Assembly (NCBI GenBank): GCA_016931895.1
Contig: JAFGDY010000162.1
Coordinates: 1 to 58,829, forward strand
Direction: 5' to 3'
From: Anaerolineae bacterium
GTDB lineage: Bacteria > Chloroflexota > Anaerolineae > 4572-78 > J111
Length of the DNA: 58,829 nt
The position numbers and the translations under genes are program-made. Below are positions 1 to 7,640 of the stretch, piece after piece. How positions within the stretch are numbered: position 1 is the first letter of the stretch; each line of letters begins with the position of its first letter. Below the pieces are notes generated by a model, which was given only the letters and a program-made list of their open reading frames with translations, did no database searches and had not been told where the DNA came from.

Positions 1-1
1 A

Positions 2-100
2 ATGGTGCGGCAAATTGTGCCTCGTTTTGGAGTATTTGTCATATTGGCCTTGACCTTGTTGCTTTACATAAATTCGCCAACAGTATCTATAATTATTTAA
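2..100 (+). CDS. C-terminal fragment or small membrane peptide (uncertain)
   Basis: An open frame of 32 codons runs from the window edge to a TAA stop and encodes one hydrophobic segment (VFVILALTLLLYI) after a short basic start. It could be the last residues of a gene that begins outside the window, or a tiny membrane peptide. The terminator 80 bases downstream supports a real transcript ending here. No family is recognised. Confidence 0.25.
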   Translation: MVRQIVPRFGVFVILALTLLLYINSPTVSIII

Positions 101-182
101 TCTTCATTGAGACCTTTAGGGTCTTCATACAATGACCCTGGTTGTGTAATTAGTAGACCGTAGGCCGAGAAATCCCTATCCT

Positions 183-216
183 GAGACCCCGCTGAAAGGC
201 GGGGTCTCTTATTTTT
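183..216 (+). terminator. Rho-independent terminator
   Basis: A perfect 10-bp stem (GAGACCCCGC / GCGGGGTCTC) with a 6-base loop is followed by TTATTTTT. It ends the transcript coming from the left edge and insulates the histidine kinase. Confidence 0.85.
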
Positions 217-298
217 AGAGGAGTGTTGTGTGGGTAAGCTTCGTTAATAATCCGGCATCTGTTTCTATTAGGTCGTGTCATTAGGACTTTTTCGCCCG

Positions 299-326
299 TT
301 GTCATCGCCCCAAAAACTGCTATAAT
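299..326 (+). promoter_or_regulatory. Sigma70-type promoter for the histidine kinase
   Basis: TTGTCA, 16 bases, then a perfect TATAAT. The -10 lies about 58 bases before the kinase start codon. Confidence 0.65.
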
Positions 327-383
327 TGACGGCAGAAGGATTTAGCGATTGTTTGTTTTTTCTAACCGGGCCAGAGAAAGCCT

Positions 384-1361
384 ATGAATGAAACTGAGTT
401 CAAACAACAACTGGAGCAGGAACGGCAGGCCCGCCAACAAGCGGAACATCTGGCCGAACAACACTCGCTGGCACTCCAGCAGGCCCACCAAAAAATCCAC
501 CAATTGACCAAGCGCCTGGAAGAAGTGGCCATGGCCCATACCACCGAACTTATGAAAGCGCAGGAAAGGGCGCTCGAGGCCAGCACAGCCACCAGCACTT
601 TTTTGGCCAATATGAGTCACGAGTTGCGCACCCCCCTCAATACCATCATTGGCTATAGTGAAATATTGTTGGAAGAAGCGCAGAATTTGGGCCAGGATGA
701 CTTTGTGCTCGACCTCCAGATGATTGAGTCGGCCGGTAAACAATTGTTGGCCCTTATTAGCGATGTTTTTGACCTTTCCAAAATTGAAGCGGGCCGGATG
801 GACCTGGACCTGGAAACCTTTGAGATTGCCAAAATGATTGAGGACGTGGTGGTCGCGGCCCAATTGCTGGTGACAAAAAATAACAATACCCTGGAAGTTG
901 ACTTTGATGACCATGTTGGCGTGATGCGGGCCGACTTGACCAAAGTGCGCCAAATCCTCTTCAACCTCCTCAGCAACGCCGCCAAATTTACCGAGCAGGG
1001 CACCATCAAACTGATCATTGAGCGTCGGCCAGCGGCCGCGGGCAATCCTTCACCTGGAGCAATGAACCATGCCTGCCAATCGCCGGACGAAATCATCTTC
1101 CGGGTGATTGACACCGGCATTGGTATCACGCCCGACCAGATGGAATGTATCTTTGAGCCATTCACCCAGGTTGACGGTTCAACCACGCGCAAGTATGGGG
1201 GCACGGGTTTGGGGTTGACCATCTGCCAGCATTTTTGCCAGATGATGGGGGGTAGAATTTCGGTGGAAAGCGAATTTGGCCGGGGTTCCACTTTTACCGT
1301 TTATCTACCGGCGGAGATCGTCGTCGCCGAGCCTACGCTAAAGATAGAACAAACAGAATAG
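384..1361 (+). CDS. Soluble sensor histidine kinase
   Basis: This is a cytoplasmic histidine kinase without a membrane segment or recognised sensor domain. Residues 1-65 are rich in Gln, Glu and Ala and look like a coiled coil. The HisKA dimerisation domain follows, with the H box SHELRTPLNTIIGY (phosphoacceptor His79). The HATPase domain shows the N box (LFNLLSNAAKF, about 192-202), the G1 box DTGIGI (243-248) and the G2 box GGTGLGL (272-278). It has no receiver domain, and no response regulator lies next to it, so this is an orphan kinase whose partner is elsewhere. The coiled coil probably relays a signal from another protein. A sigma70-like promoter lies just upstream and the gene appears monocistronic. 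Confidence 0.93.
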   Translation: MNETEFKQQLEQERQARQQAEHLAEQHSLALQQAHQKIHQLTKRLEEVAMAHTTELMKAQERALEASTATSTFLANMSHELRTPLNTIIGYSEILLEEAQNLGQDDFVLDLQMIESAGKQLLALISDVFDLSKIEAGRMDLDLETFEIAKMIEDVVVAAQLLVTKNNNTLEVDFDDHVGVMRADLTKVRQILFNLLSNAAKFTEQGTIKLIIERRPAAAGNPSPGAMNHACQSPDEIIFRVIDTGIGITPDQMECIFEPFTQVDGSTTRKYGGTGLGLTICQHFCQMMGGRISVESEFGRGSTFTVYLPAEIVVAEPTLKIEQTE

Positions 1362-1365
1362 CCTT

Positions 1366-2184
1366 CTAATTTCCAATTTCTAAATATTCCATTTCCAGCC
1401 ACTGCTCCCCCGGCCCATCGAGCAAACCATACTTAAAACGGCCCCACGGCGTGGCCACCATATATTGATTGTCCAGCCACATCACAAACCCCAACGGGCC
1501 GCGCGGCGCAGTCCGGCAGTCCAACACAAGGTCACCGTCCACGCTAAAGCGGGCGGTCTTTTTTTGCCAGTCAAGCCCATAGGTATGCCACCCGGTCATA
1601 TCAACCGGCGCCAACGCCTCGCTGACGTTGATGGCGTGTTGGCCAATGGGCCAACACGTGCGGTAGAGAAAATCAATATTCAGCAAGGGGATGGCCAGGG
1701 GGGCGGTGGGCAGTAGGGCAAAAAACGGCCAGCGCATGGCGTCCAGCGTGGCCGCTTTCCAGCCGGGACCGGGGGTGTGCCGGTCAAGTTTCATATTGGA
1801 GGGGGACGAGCTGTAAAAAAACCAGATGGCGCGCGGCAGGGCCGGCCAGCGTAGACCGGTCATCATAAAGGGGTCATTCCAAAAGCCAAAACCGGCGGTG
1901 CCGCTCAATTCGCCCGCCGGATGGGAGAAACGAGCGCGGACCGTCATTTGAAGTGGAGGCCGCCACAAAAAATCACGACGTTTCAGGTTCTGGTAATCGT
2001 CAATTTGGGCATCTGTGTAGCGTGTGGCACTGGTGTTGGTGTTGAAAAAACGTAAGGCGTCGCCTCTGAAATCCAGCGCCCCGTCGCCGGTGACAAAGAT
2101 TTTCCAGGGATGGGGGAGGGAGGTATTGGGTGGAAAATCTTCCAGAATTACCCTACGAATCGGTCTCTCATATTTTTTATTCAT
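1366..2184 (-). CDS. Concanavalin-like/GH16-like protein of unknown role
   Basis: The 272-aa product resembles the laminarinase/lectin jelly-roll fold. Its C-terminal part reads WHTYGLDWQKKTARFSVDGD, a typical closing strand pattern of GH16-like and LamG-like domains, followed by the partner strand LGFVMWLDNQY. I do not see the catalytic ExDxE motif of active GH16 glucanases, so carbohydrate binding or a degenerate enzyme is more likely. There is no signal peptide, so it is probably cytoplasmic. I chose the ATG at 2184 over the upstream start because it overlaps the stop codon of the pentapeptide gene by 8 bases, the usual arrangement for translational coupling. The role is unknown. Confidence 0.7.
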   Translation of the reverse strand: MNKKYERPIRRVILEDFPPNTSLPHPWKIFVTGDGALDFRGDALRFFNTNTSATRYTDAQIDDYQNLKRRDFLWRPPLQMTVRARFSHPAGELSGTAGFGFWNDPFMMTGLRWPALPRAIWFFYSSSPSNMKLDRHTPGPGWKAATLDAMRWPFFALLPTAPLAIPLLNIDFLYRTCWPIGQHAINVSEALAPVDMTGWHTYGLDWQKKTARFSVDGDLVLDCRTAPRGPLGFVMWLDNQYMVATPWGRFKYGLLDGPGEQWLEMEYLEIGN

Positions 2185-3004
2185 GCATTGTGCCGTCGGG
2201 CAAAGTAGCGCCAGCCAGACTCCTGGCAGCACTCAATTGTTCGTTGCTAACTTTGGCCTCCAGGAGAATCGTATTCTCCATGTTAGCCCCGGTCAGGGTA
2301 GCTTGCTCTAAATTGGCCCGGCTCAAGTCGGCGTTGTTGAGTTTGGCCCCCGTCAGATTGGCCTGGCGCAAGTCGGCCCGGCGGAGGTTGGCTCCGCTCA
2401 AATCGGCCTCGTTCAGGTTCCGGTCTGCGGCTCTTTGATTGGCAATCTCCCACACCAGCCGCCACTTGTCATCAAGTTGGGTGGTCTGGTCAATCTTGGC
2501 CTCCCGCAGACTGGCCCCACCCAGTTCTGCTCCCCGCAAATCTGCCTGGGTGAAATTGGCCCAATGCAAAGTGGTGGCGCGCAGGTCTGAGCGGCTGAGA
2601 TTGGCCCCGCTGAAATTTGCGCCGCCCAGGTTGGCCCCCTCAAAATTGGCCTGGTTGAGGTCTGCCGCCGTAAAATTGGCCGCATTAAGACTGGCTTCAC
2701 TGAGATTGGCCCGGCTAAGTTTAGCCCGTTTGAACTTGGCCCCGGTGGCCAGGGCCTCACTCAAATCTGCCCCGCTGAGGTCGGCCTCGCTAAAATTGGC
2801 CCCAATGAGGTTGGCGTTGCTAAAGAGTGTTCGGCGCAGGTCCGCCTGGCTAATATCCACCCCGCCAAGATCCGCCATGCTCAGATTCAGGCCGCTAAGG
2901 TCCATGCCGTTGAGGTTTATCTCTTTCAAACTTGGCCTTTCGCCCTTTTGCCAGGCAGATTTAACCCTTTCTTCAATTTGTTCCCGGGTCAATTTGATGC
3001 CCAT
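2177..3004 (-). CDS. Pentapeptide-repeat protein
   Basis: A 275-aa protein made almost entirely of A(D/N)Lxx repeats (ADLSG, ANLIG, ANFSE and so on) after a short charged N-terminus (MGIKLTREQIEERV). Such repeats fold into a right-handed quadrilateral beta-helix. A break near residue 195 (EAKIDQTTQLDDKWRLVWEIAN) interrupts the helix with a non-repeat loop before a second repeat block. The start at 3004 is supported by AGGAGGG a few bases upstream; the longer open frame would add an unlikely 59 residues. No signal peptide is seen. Family members range from gyrase inhibitors to proteins of unknown function, and nothing here singles out a target. It is followed by the coupled GH16-like gene. Confidence 0.85.
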   Translation of the reverse strand: MGIKLTREQIEERVKSAWQKGERPSLKEINLNGMDLSGLNLSMADLGGVDISQADLRRTLFSNANLIGANFSEADLSGADLSEALATGAKFKRAKLSRANLSEASLNAANFTAADLNQANFEGANLGGANFSGANLSRSDLRATTLHWANFTQADLRGAELGGASLREAKIDQTTQLDDKWRLVWEIANQRAADRNLNEADLSGANLRRADLRQANLTGAKLNNADLSRANLEQATLTGANMENTILLEAKVSNEQLSAARSLAGATLPDGTMHE

Positions 3005-3101
3005 TTGATTTTGCCCTCCTGGTTTGCTTGATTTGGGGGTGAGTTGAGGCATGAAAATGAAGAAGATGCTGCATGCCTTAACCCAAATAATGCGTACCCA
3101 A

Positions 3102-3129
3102 ATTATACACAATGTGCCTTTGGAAGCAA
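3102..3129 (-). promoter_or_regulatory. Sigma70-type promoter for the pentapeptide/GH16-like pair
   Basis: On the minus strand TTGCTT is followed by 16 bases and a perfect TATAAT, about 100 bases before the ATG at 3004. Confidence 0.55.
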
Positions 3130-3312
3130 TGACAATACTCCTTAAAGAACAGGCAAAATTGTGCGGTTTGGCACAAAGCATTGTCGGCGGTAAGGCAGGT
3201 ATGGTATAATCTAAGCCAGGTTAAAAGCTTCCTGTACGATTCAGCCGGAGGTTGTGGGCGAATGTTTGCGACAACACAGTTTCCGGGTCCAGACTGAAAC
3301 TGTAGGCGGGCG

Positions 3313-3474
3313 GTCGTTATTGCTTCGTCCGACCTTTCTCACTATCCTCAACAGGCCGATGCCCGGCGCGTTGATAGCGCCACGCTGTCTGCTATTGAAA
3401 TGGGCGGTCCGGCTATTGTCCGCCAGATGATTGCGGCCTCAATTACGGCCGTTGTATTTGGAGAAGAAAAATGA
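3313..3474 (+). pseudogene. Truncated Memo-family (AmmeMemoRadiSam protein B) remnant
   Basis: An open stretch of about 53 codons encodes VVIASSDLSHYPQQADARRV followed by DSATLSAIE, matching the conserved SSDLSHY...A..VD...L.AI segment of Memo/AMMECR1-associated proteins. A stop codon lies in frame about 15 bases upstream and no start codon or N-terminal domain is present; only about 130 bases separate it from the promoter region of the pentapeptide gene. The tail after AIE does not look like Memo. Its TGA overlaps the ATG of the next gene (ATGA), suggesting that an intact gene was once coupled to it. The assignment rests on one short motif. Confidence 0.5.
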
Positions 3475-4310
3475 AGCAAAAGAAAACCTGTTGCCCGCCG
3501 ATTTATGTTGTTTCCGGGGGAATGGGCGTTAGCGGCGAGCAGTTAGTCCGTACGGCGCTGGCTCAATTTGAGGGCGCCAAGGTGGAGGTGAGCATTGTGC
3601 CCCACGTGCGGCAGATGGAACAAATTGAAACGGTGGTGGAACAAGCGGCCAGCAACAATGGCCTCATCATCCACACCCTGGTTGACGTAGACTTACGCCA
3701 GGCGATGATGCGTTTGGCGCGCGACCGGAATGTGGTGGCCATTGATCCCATGGGCCGGTTGCTGTCTCACCTGGCCCATGTGTTAGGCCAGGAGCCGGTG
3801 GGCCAACCCGGCTTATACCGCCAGTTACGACAGGACTATTTTGAGCGGGTTGAGGCGATTGAGTTCACCATGCAACATGACGATGGTCTGAAACCCGACG
3901 GCTGGTTGCAGGCCGAGATTGTGTTGTTGGGCGTGTCGCGCACGGGCAAGACTCCTTTGAGTATGTACCTGGCGGTGCGAGGCTGGAAGGTAGCCAACGT
4001 CCCTCTGGTTAAGGAGATACCGCCGCCCCCCCAACTATTCCTGGTAGACTGCCGGCGAGTGGTGGGTCTGACCATTGATCCGGGCCAACTCATCTCCCAT
4101 CGCCAGCAGCGCCAGCGGCGGCTGGGCGTGCAAGGCGAATCGGCCTATACTGATCCGGCCGAATTGTACGAGGAAGTCAAAGCCGCCCGCCAACTTTTTT
4201 GCCAGAACGGATTCGCTATTGTGGATGTCACCGACAAACCCATCGAGGAATGTGCCGATGAAGTGATTGCTTTGATGAACCGGCGGCTGAAGGTAAAAAC
4301 GCTTGATTAA
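3471..4310 (+). CDS. ppsR: PEP synthetase / PPDK regulatory kinase-phosphorylase
   Basis: The 279-aa protein belongs to the kinase-PPPase family (formerly DUF299), which uses ADP to phosphorylate and Pi to dephosphorylate a Thr near the catalytic His of phosphoenolpyruvate synthetase or pyruvate phosphate dikinase, switching it off and on. The N-terminus (IYVVSGGMGVSGE) aligns with the family start, and the P-loop GVSRTGKT lies at residues 154-161, followed by the typical TPLSMYLA...KVANVPLV. Length is close to the family norm. GGAG lies 7 bases before the ATG. No PEP synthase or PPDK gene is nearby. The start codon overlaps the end of the truncated Memo remnant. Confidence 0.9.
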   Translation: MKQKKTCCPPIYVVSGGMGVSGEQLVRTALAQFEGAKVEVSIVPHVRQMEQIETVVEQAASNNGLIIHTLVDVDLRQAMMRLARDRNVVAIDPMGRLLSHLAHVLGQEPVGQPGLYRQLRQDYFERVEAIEFTMQHDDGLKPDGWLQAEIVLLGVSRTGKTPLSMYLAVRGWKVANVPLVKEIPPPPQLFLVDCRRVVGLTIDPGQLISHRQQRQRRLGVQGESAYTDPAELYEEVKAARQLFCQNGFAIVDVTDKPIEECADEVIALMNRRLKVKTLD

Positions 4311-4354
4311 GCAAAGGTGTTTTCATTAACTGCGTTCACCATCAAAGGTGAAAA

Positions 4355-4389
4355 TTTGTAGGGACAGAATAATATTCTGTCCCTACAAA
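4355..4389. repeat. Perfect palindrome, GTAGGGACAG repeat family
   Basis: Two 17-base arms (TTTGTAGGGACAGAATA and its complement) surround one base. The core GTAGGGACAG...CTGTCCCTAC recurs near 15.5 kb and at the right end of the window. It lies between ppsR and the ferredoxin gene and could also form a transcript hairpin. Confidence 0.85.
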
Positions 4390-4414
4390 GGCTATTTACA
4401 TAAGGAGAACAGCA

Positions 4415-5494
4415 ATGTCTGAAGATGTCTATCGTAAATTGGCGCAACGGTTGGATACTATCCCCAATGGCTTTTCGCCCACCGAGAGCGGGGTGGAACT
4501 GCGCCTGCTGGCCAAGATATTTTCACCGGCTGAAGCGGCCCTGGCCTGCGTGCTGCGCCTCACGTTGGAGCCGGCGGCTGATATTGCCGCGCGGACCGGT
4601 GAGGACCCCGCCCAAACCTATCAAACCCTCAAAAAAATGTCTCGCCAGGGACAGATCCGGGCGAATAGGCAAGCGGGCCAGCTTGTTTTTGGACTGATGC
4701 CCTTTGCGGTGGGCATCTACGAAGAGCAGTTGTCTCGCCTGGATGCGGAGCTGGCCGCCCTGTTTGAACAATACTACCAGGAGACTCAGGGCGGTAGTCT
4801 GACCCACGATCTTCCGGCTATTCACCGGGTCATCCCGGTGGAGGAATCAATCCCGGTTGACATAGAAATTTTTCCCTACGAACGAGCCTCGGAACTGTTA
4901 GCCGGGGCCAAATCCTGGGCGGTGCGCGACTGCATTTGCCGCGTCCAGCAGCAGCTTGTGGGCAAAGGTTGCGACCGCCCGGTTGAAAATTGCCTGATCT
5001 TTGCCCCGGTGGAGAACGCTTTTGCCAGCAGTGGGGTGAATCGGGCCATCACCAAAGAAGAAGCCTTTCGCATTCTGCGCGAGGCTGAAGCGGCCGGGCT
5101 GGTCCACTCCGCCGGCAATTATCGCCATGAGCATTTTTACATTTGCAACTGTTGTCCCTGCTGCTGCGGAATCATGCGCGGCGTGGCCGAGTTTGGCCTG
5201 GCTACGGCCGTGGCTCATTCCGATTTTTTGGCCGTGGTAGAGCCTGAAATATGCGCCGGTTGCGGCGATTGCCTGGAACGCTGTCATTTTGGGGCGCTCG
5301 CCATCCCCGCGGAGGTGTGTTTGGTTGACCCTACGCGTTGCGTAGGCTGCGGGTTATGCGCCACAGTTTGTTCCACAGGCGCCTTGCACCTGGAGCGCCG
5401 GACTGAAGGTGATGTCCCCCCTCCACCGGCCGATCTCACCGCGTGGATGGTCCAACGCGCCGAGGAGCGCCACATTTCAATGGCCGACATTTAA
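4415..5494 (+). CDS. Winged-helix/2[4Fe-4S] ferredoxin fusion protein
   Basis: The 359-aa protein carries two ferredoxin clusters near its C-terminus: C280xxC283xxC286xxxC290 and C309xxC312xxC315xxxC319. Residues 35-100 (EAALACVLRL...IAARTGEDPAQTYQTLKKM) look like a winged-helix fold used here as a structural or sensing module. A middle section has C173xC175, C186, C193 and an unusual Cys-rich CNCCPCCCG at 244-252, which probably binds a further metal centre. It is likely cytoplasmic and moves electrons or senses redox state. A good Shine-Dalgarno (AAGGAG) precedes the ATG. It sits directly before the MvhD-MetV-MetF-GltS operon, so a role as its electron donor or acceptor is plausible but inferred. 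Confidence 0.8.
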   Translation: MSEDVYRKLAQRLDTIPNGFSPTESGVELRLLAKIFSPAEAALACVLRLTLEPAADIAARTGEDPAQTYQTLKKMSRQGQIRANRQAGQLVFGLMPFAVGIYEEQLSRLDAELAALFEQYYQETQGGSLTHDLPAIHRVIPVEESIPVDIEIFPYERASELLAGAKSWAVRDCICRVQQQLVGKGCDRPVENCLIFAPVENAFASSGVNRAITKEEAFRILREAEAAGLVHSAGNYRHEHFYICNCCPCCCGIMRGVAEFGLATAVAHSDFLAVVEPEICAGCGDCLERCHFGALAIPAEVCLVDPTRCVGCGLCATVCSTGALHLERRTEGDVPPPPADLTAWMVQRAEERHISMADI

Positions 5495-5552
5495 CTTGCG
5501 CCGGCGCTCCTCATTATTTTCCAACCGCAGGTTTTCTTCATAACATACTATT

Positions 5553-5580
5553 TTGGCAAAAATCTTAATGTGCGTATCAT
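5553..5580 (+). promoter_or_regulatory. Sigma70-type promoter of the mvhD-metVF-glt operon
   Basis: TTGGCA, 16 bases, TATCAT. Transcription would start close to 5587, which favours the ATG at 5610 rather than 5589 for the first gene. Confidence 0.5.
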
Positions 5581-5609
5581 GAGCCATCATGTTCAAAGTG
5601 GTAGGGTTA

Positions 5610-6041
5610 ATGATGACGAAACACAATCCTGTAGCTGAAGCCTGGCCGGAAATTGTGGTGCTGTATTGCCAGCATTGTCTTTCCAACGGCGCCAAGATTG
5701 CTCTGGCGGCCGAAAAAGTGAACGGCCTTCATCTGAAAACTGTGATGATGCCGTGCAGTAGTAAAGTTCAGGTGGCGGAGTTGTTCAAGATTCTGGATAA
5801 CGGGGCCGACGGCGTTGAGGTGGTGGCCTGTCCTGAACACACCTGCCAATTTCTGGTGGGCAGCCGCCGGGCGGAAAAGAGAATCGCCTACGCCCAGGGG
5901 CTTCTGCAGCAAGCCGGGATTAGCCGCGAGCGATTGGGCCTCAGCCGAGGCGCCGAACTTTCGGCTGAACAATTGATCGAAAGAGCCGTGGCCCGGGCCG
6001 AGGCGGTGCGGACGCCTGGGAAAAAAGGAGATGCCCCGTGA
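5610..6041 (+). CDS. mvhD: MvhD-like hydrogenase/heterodisulfide reductase iron-sulfur subunit
   Basis: This 143-aa protein resembles MvhD/FlpD, the small [2Fe-2S] protein that passes electrons between a hydrogenase or dehydrogenase and HdrA in methanogens and acetogens. Conserved cysteines are in LYCQHC, MPCSSK and ACPEHTCQF, the last being the family signature. The upstream ATG at 5589 lies too close to the predicted promoter, so I use 5610 (or 5613), preceded by GGTAGGG. The stop overlaps the GTG of metV (GTGA). No HdrA, HdrB or HdrC gene is nearby, so its electron partner here must differ, perhaps the large GltS-like flavoprotein of the same operon. The symbol is by similarity. Confidence 0.82.
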   Translation: MMTKHNPVAEAWPEIVVLYCQHCLSNGAKIALAAEKVNGLHLKTVMMPCSSKVQVAELFKILDNGADGVEVVACPEHTCQFLVGSRRAEKRIAYAQGLLQQAGISRERLGLSRGAELSAEQLIERAVARAEAVRTPGKKGDAP

Positions 6042-6709
6042 TTTTTGCAGAATGGAAACCCATTGATGAGATAATGAACCTGCTCAACGGTTACCACAAG
6101 GTGCTGCTGGTGGGCTGCGCCACGTGTGTGGCGGAATGTGCCGCGGGCGGGGAAAAAGAAGTCGAGACGCTGGCCCCGCTGCTCAGTCTCTCCTACAAAG
6201 AAAAGGGCCAGGCCGTAGAGATATTGGCCTGCACCCTTGAAAAGCAGTGCGAGTGGGAGTTTGTGGAGGATTTAGCCGAAAAGGCCGGGCAGGTTGACGC
6301 TATCCTCAGTTTGGCCTGTGGCATCGGGGTTCAGGCCCTGGCTGAACGTTTTGCGGATAAGCCGGTTTTTCCGGGAGTCAATACGGCCGCCCTGGCCATC
6401 CGGGAGAAGCCGGGGGCCTGGGCGGCTCGCTGCGCCGCTTGCGGCGACTGCGTTCTCGGCGACACGTTTGGTTATTGCCCCATCACGCGCTGCGCCAAAA
6501 GCCTGTTGAATGGACCGTGCGGGGGCACGCGGCCAAACGGAAAATGCGAAATTGACGAAGAGACTGACTGCGTTTGGAACCTCATTGTGGAACGCGCGGC
6601 CGAACGGGGCCAACTCGACTCTCTGGCCAGGATACGAAAGGCCAAAAATTGGTCGAACTCCCGGCATGGCGGACCCAAGCAGGTGATTCGGGAGGATATG
6701 AGACAATGA
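6038..6709 (+). CDS. metV: MetV-type methylene-THF reductase partner protein
   Basis: The 223-aa protein matches the methylenetetrahydrofolate reductase C-terminal domain family, named MetV in acetogens, which forms a complex with MetF and carries zinc and iron-sulfur sites. The N-terminal part has VGCATCVAEC (Cys27, 30, 34). The C-terminal part has CAACGDCVLG, then GYCPITRCAKSLLNGPCGG and GKCE, the family's hallmark. The start is GTG, overlapping the stop of the MvhD gene, with AAAAAAGGAG just upstream. Its TGA overlaps the ATG of metF. The order mvhD-metV-metF resembles the Moorella-type MetVF/Hdr-MvhD complex, but hdrABC is absent. Confidence 0.88.
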   Translation: MIFAEWKPIDEIMNLLNGYHKVLLVGCATCVAECAAGGEKEVETLAPLLSLSYKEKGQAVEILACTLEKQCEWEFVEDLAEKAGQVDAILSLACGIGVQALAERFADKPVFPGVNTAALAIREKPGAWAARCAACGDCVLGDTFGYCPITRCAKSLLNGPCGGTRPNGKCEIDEETDCVWNLIVERAAERGQLDSLARIRKAKNWSNSRHGGPKQVIREDMRQ

Positions 6710-7638
6710 CGTTAAAATCCGGCAGCAATTTGGAACGGGTGCTGGTCGCAGGACATTTTGCGGTAACGGTTGAAGTGGGTCCGCCCAGGGGGCCTGATTC
6801 CGCAGCGTTCAGGAAAAAGGCAGAGGTAGTCCAGGGGATGGCTGACGCATACAACGTGACCGATAACCAGACCGCCGTGGTCAGGATGTCGAGCATCGCG
6901 GCCTCCAAAATCTTGATGGAGCAAGGTTTGGAACCGGTCATGCAGATGGTCTGCCGCGACAGGAACCGGATTGCCATCCAGTCCGACCTGCTCGGCGCGT
7001 GGGTTTTGGGCATACGGAACTGTCTCTGCCTCTCGGGCGACCACCAGAGCGCCGGGGCCGGGGGCAAGCTCAAGGGACATCCGGGGGCCAAAAATGTTTA
7101 CGATATTGACTCGATCCAACTGCTATCGGTTTTGCAGGGCCTCGGGAGTGGTGTCCAGGAAGGTGGCGACTCTCTCGAGTCGCCGGCCTCTTTTTTTATC
7201 GGCGCGGCGTGGACACCGCTGGCTCCCCCGGAGAAATTCAGGACGATCCGGCTGGCCAAAAAGGTTGAGGCCGGGGCAGACTTCATCCAGACCCAGGCCG
7301 TGTACGACCTGGGCCGTTTTAAGCAGGCCATGCGCCGGGCAAATGAAGCCGGACTGACGGACAGGGTGGCCATTTTGCCGGGCATCATTTTCCCCAAGAG
7401 CGCGGGCATGCTGAAGTATATGCAGGCTAACGTGCCCGGGGTGGAAGTGCCCGAGGAAATGATCGCGCGGTTGCAATCCGCGGCCAGGCCCAGGGAAGAA
7501 GGTCTCCAGATAGCCCTCGAATTGATCAACGGTGTGAAAGAAATTCCCGGCGTTAAGGGAGTGCACCTACAGGCTATCGAGGCCGAACACCTACTGCCGG
7601 AATTGATAGAACAAGCGGGATTGTTGCCGAGGCCCTAA
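6706..7638 (+). CDS. metF: 5,10-methylenetetrahydrofolate reductase
   Basis: The 310-aa flavoprotein reduces methylene-THF to methyl-THF in the methyl branch of the Wood-Ljungdahl pathway or for methionine synthesis. Family features are FAVTVEVGPPRG near the start, DAYNVTDNQ, the LCLSGDHQ segment near residue 108, ADFIQTQAVYD near 190 and the closing GVKGVHLQ. The true start is the ATG at 6706, which overlaps the metV stop and follows GGAGG. The C-terminus is short, as in MetV-dependent MetF proteins that lack an NADH-binding extension, so electrons should come through MetV and the neighbouring iron-sulfur proteins. Only two bases separate it from the next gene. Confidence 0.92.
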   Translation: MTLKSGSNLERVLVAGHFAVTVEVGPPRGPDSAAFRKKAEVVQGMADAYNVTDNQTAVVRMSSIAASKILMEQGLEPVMQMVCRDRNRIAIQSDLLGAWVLGIRNCLCLSGDHQSAGAGGKLKGHPGAKNVYDIDSIQLLSVLQGLGSGVQEGGDSLESPASFFIGAAWTPLAPPEKFRTIRLAKKVEAGADFIQTQAVYDLGRFKQAMRRANEAGLTDRVAILPGIIFPKSAGMLKYMQANVPGVEVPEEMIARLQSAARPREEGLQIALELINGVKEIPGVKGVHLQAIEAEHLLPELIEQAGLLPRP

Positions 7639-7640
7639 TC

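Noticed and set aside
1366-2184. Active GH16 glucanase
   Set aside because: The fold resemblance is there but the catalytic ExDxE motif cannot be seen.
2130-3008. Plus-strand open frames rich in Leu, Arg and Ala
   Set aside because: They are the complement of the repeated ADLxx codons of the pentapeptide gene, so their repetitive look is a by-product.
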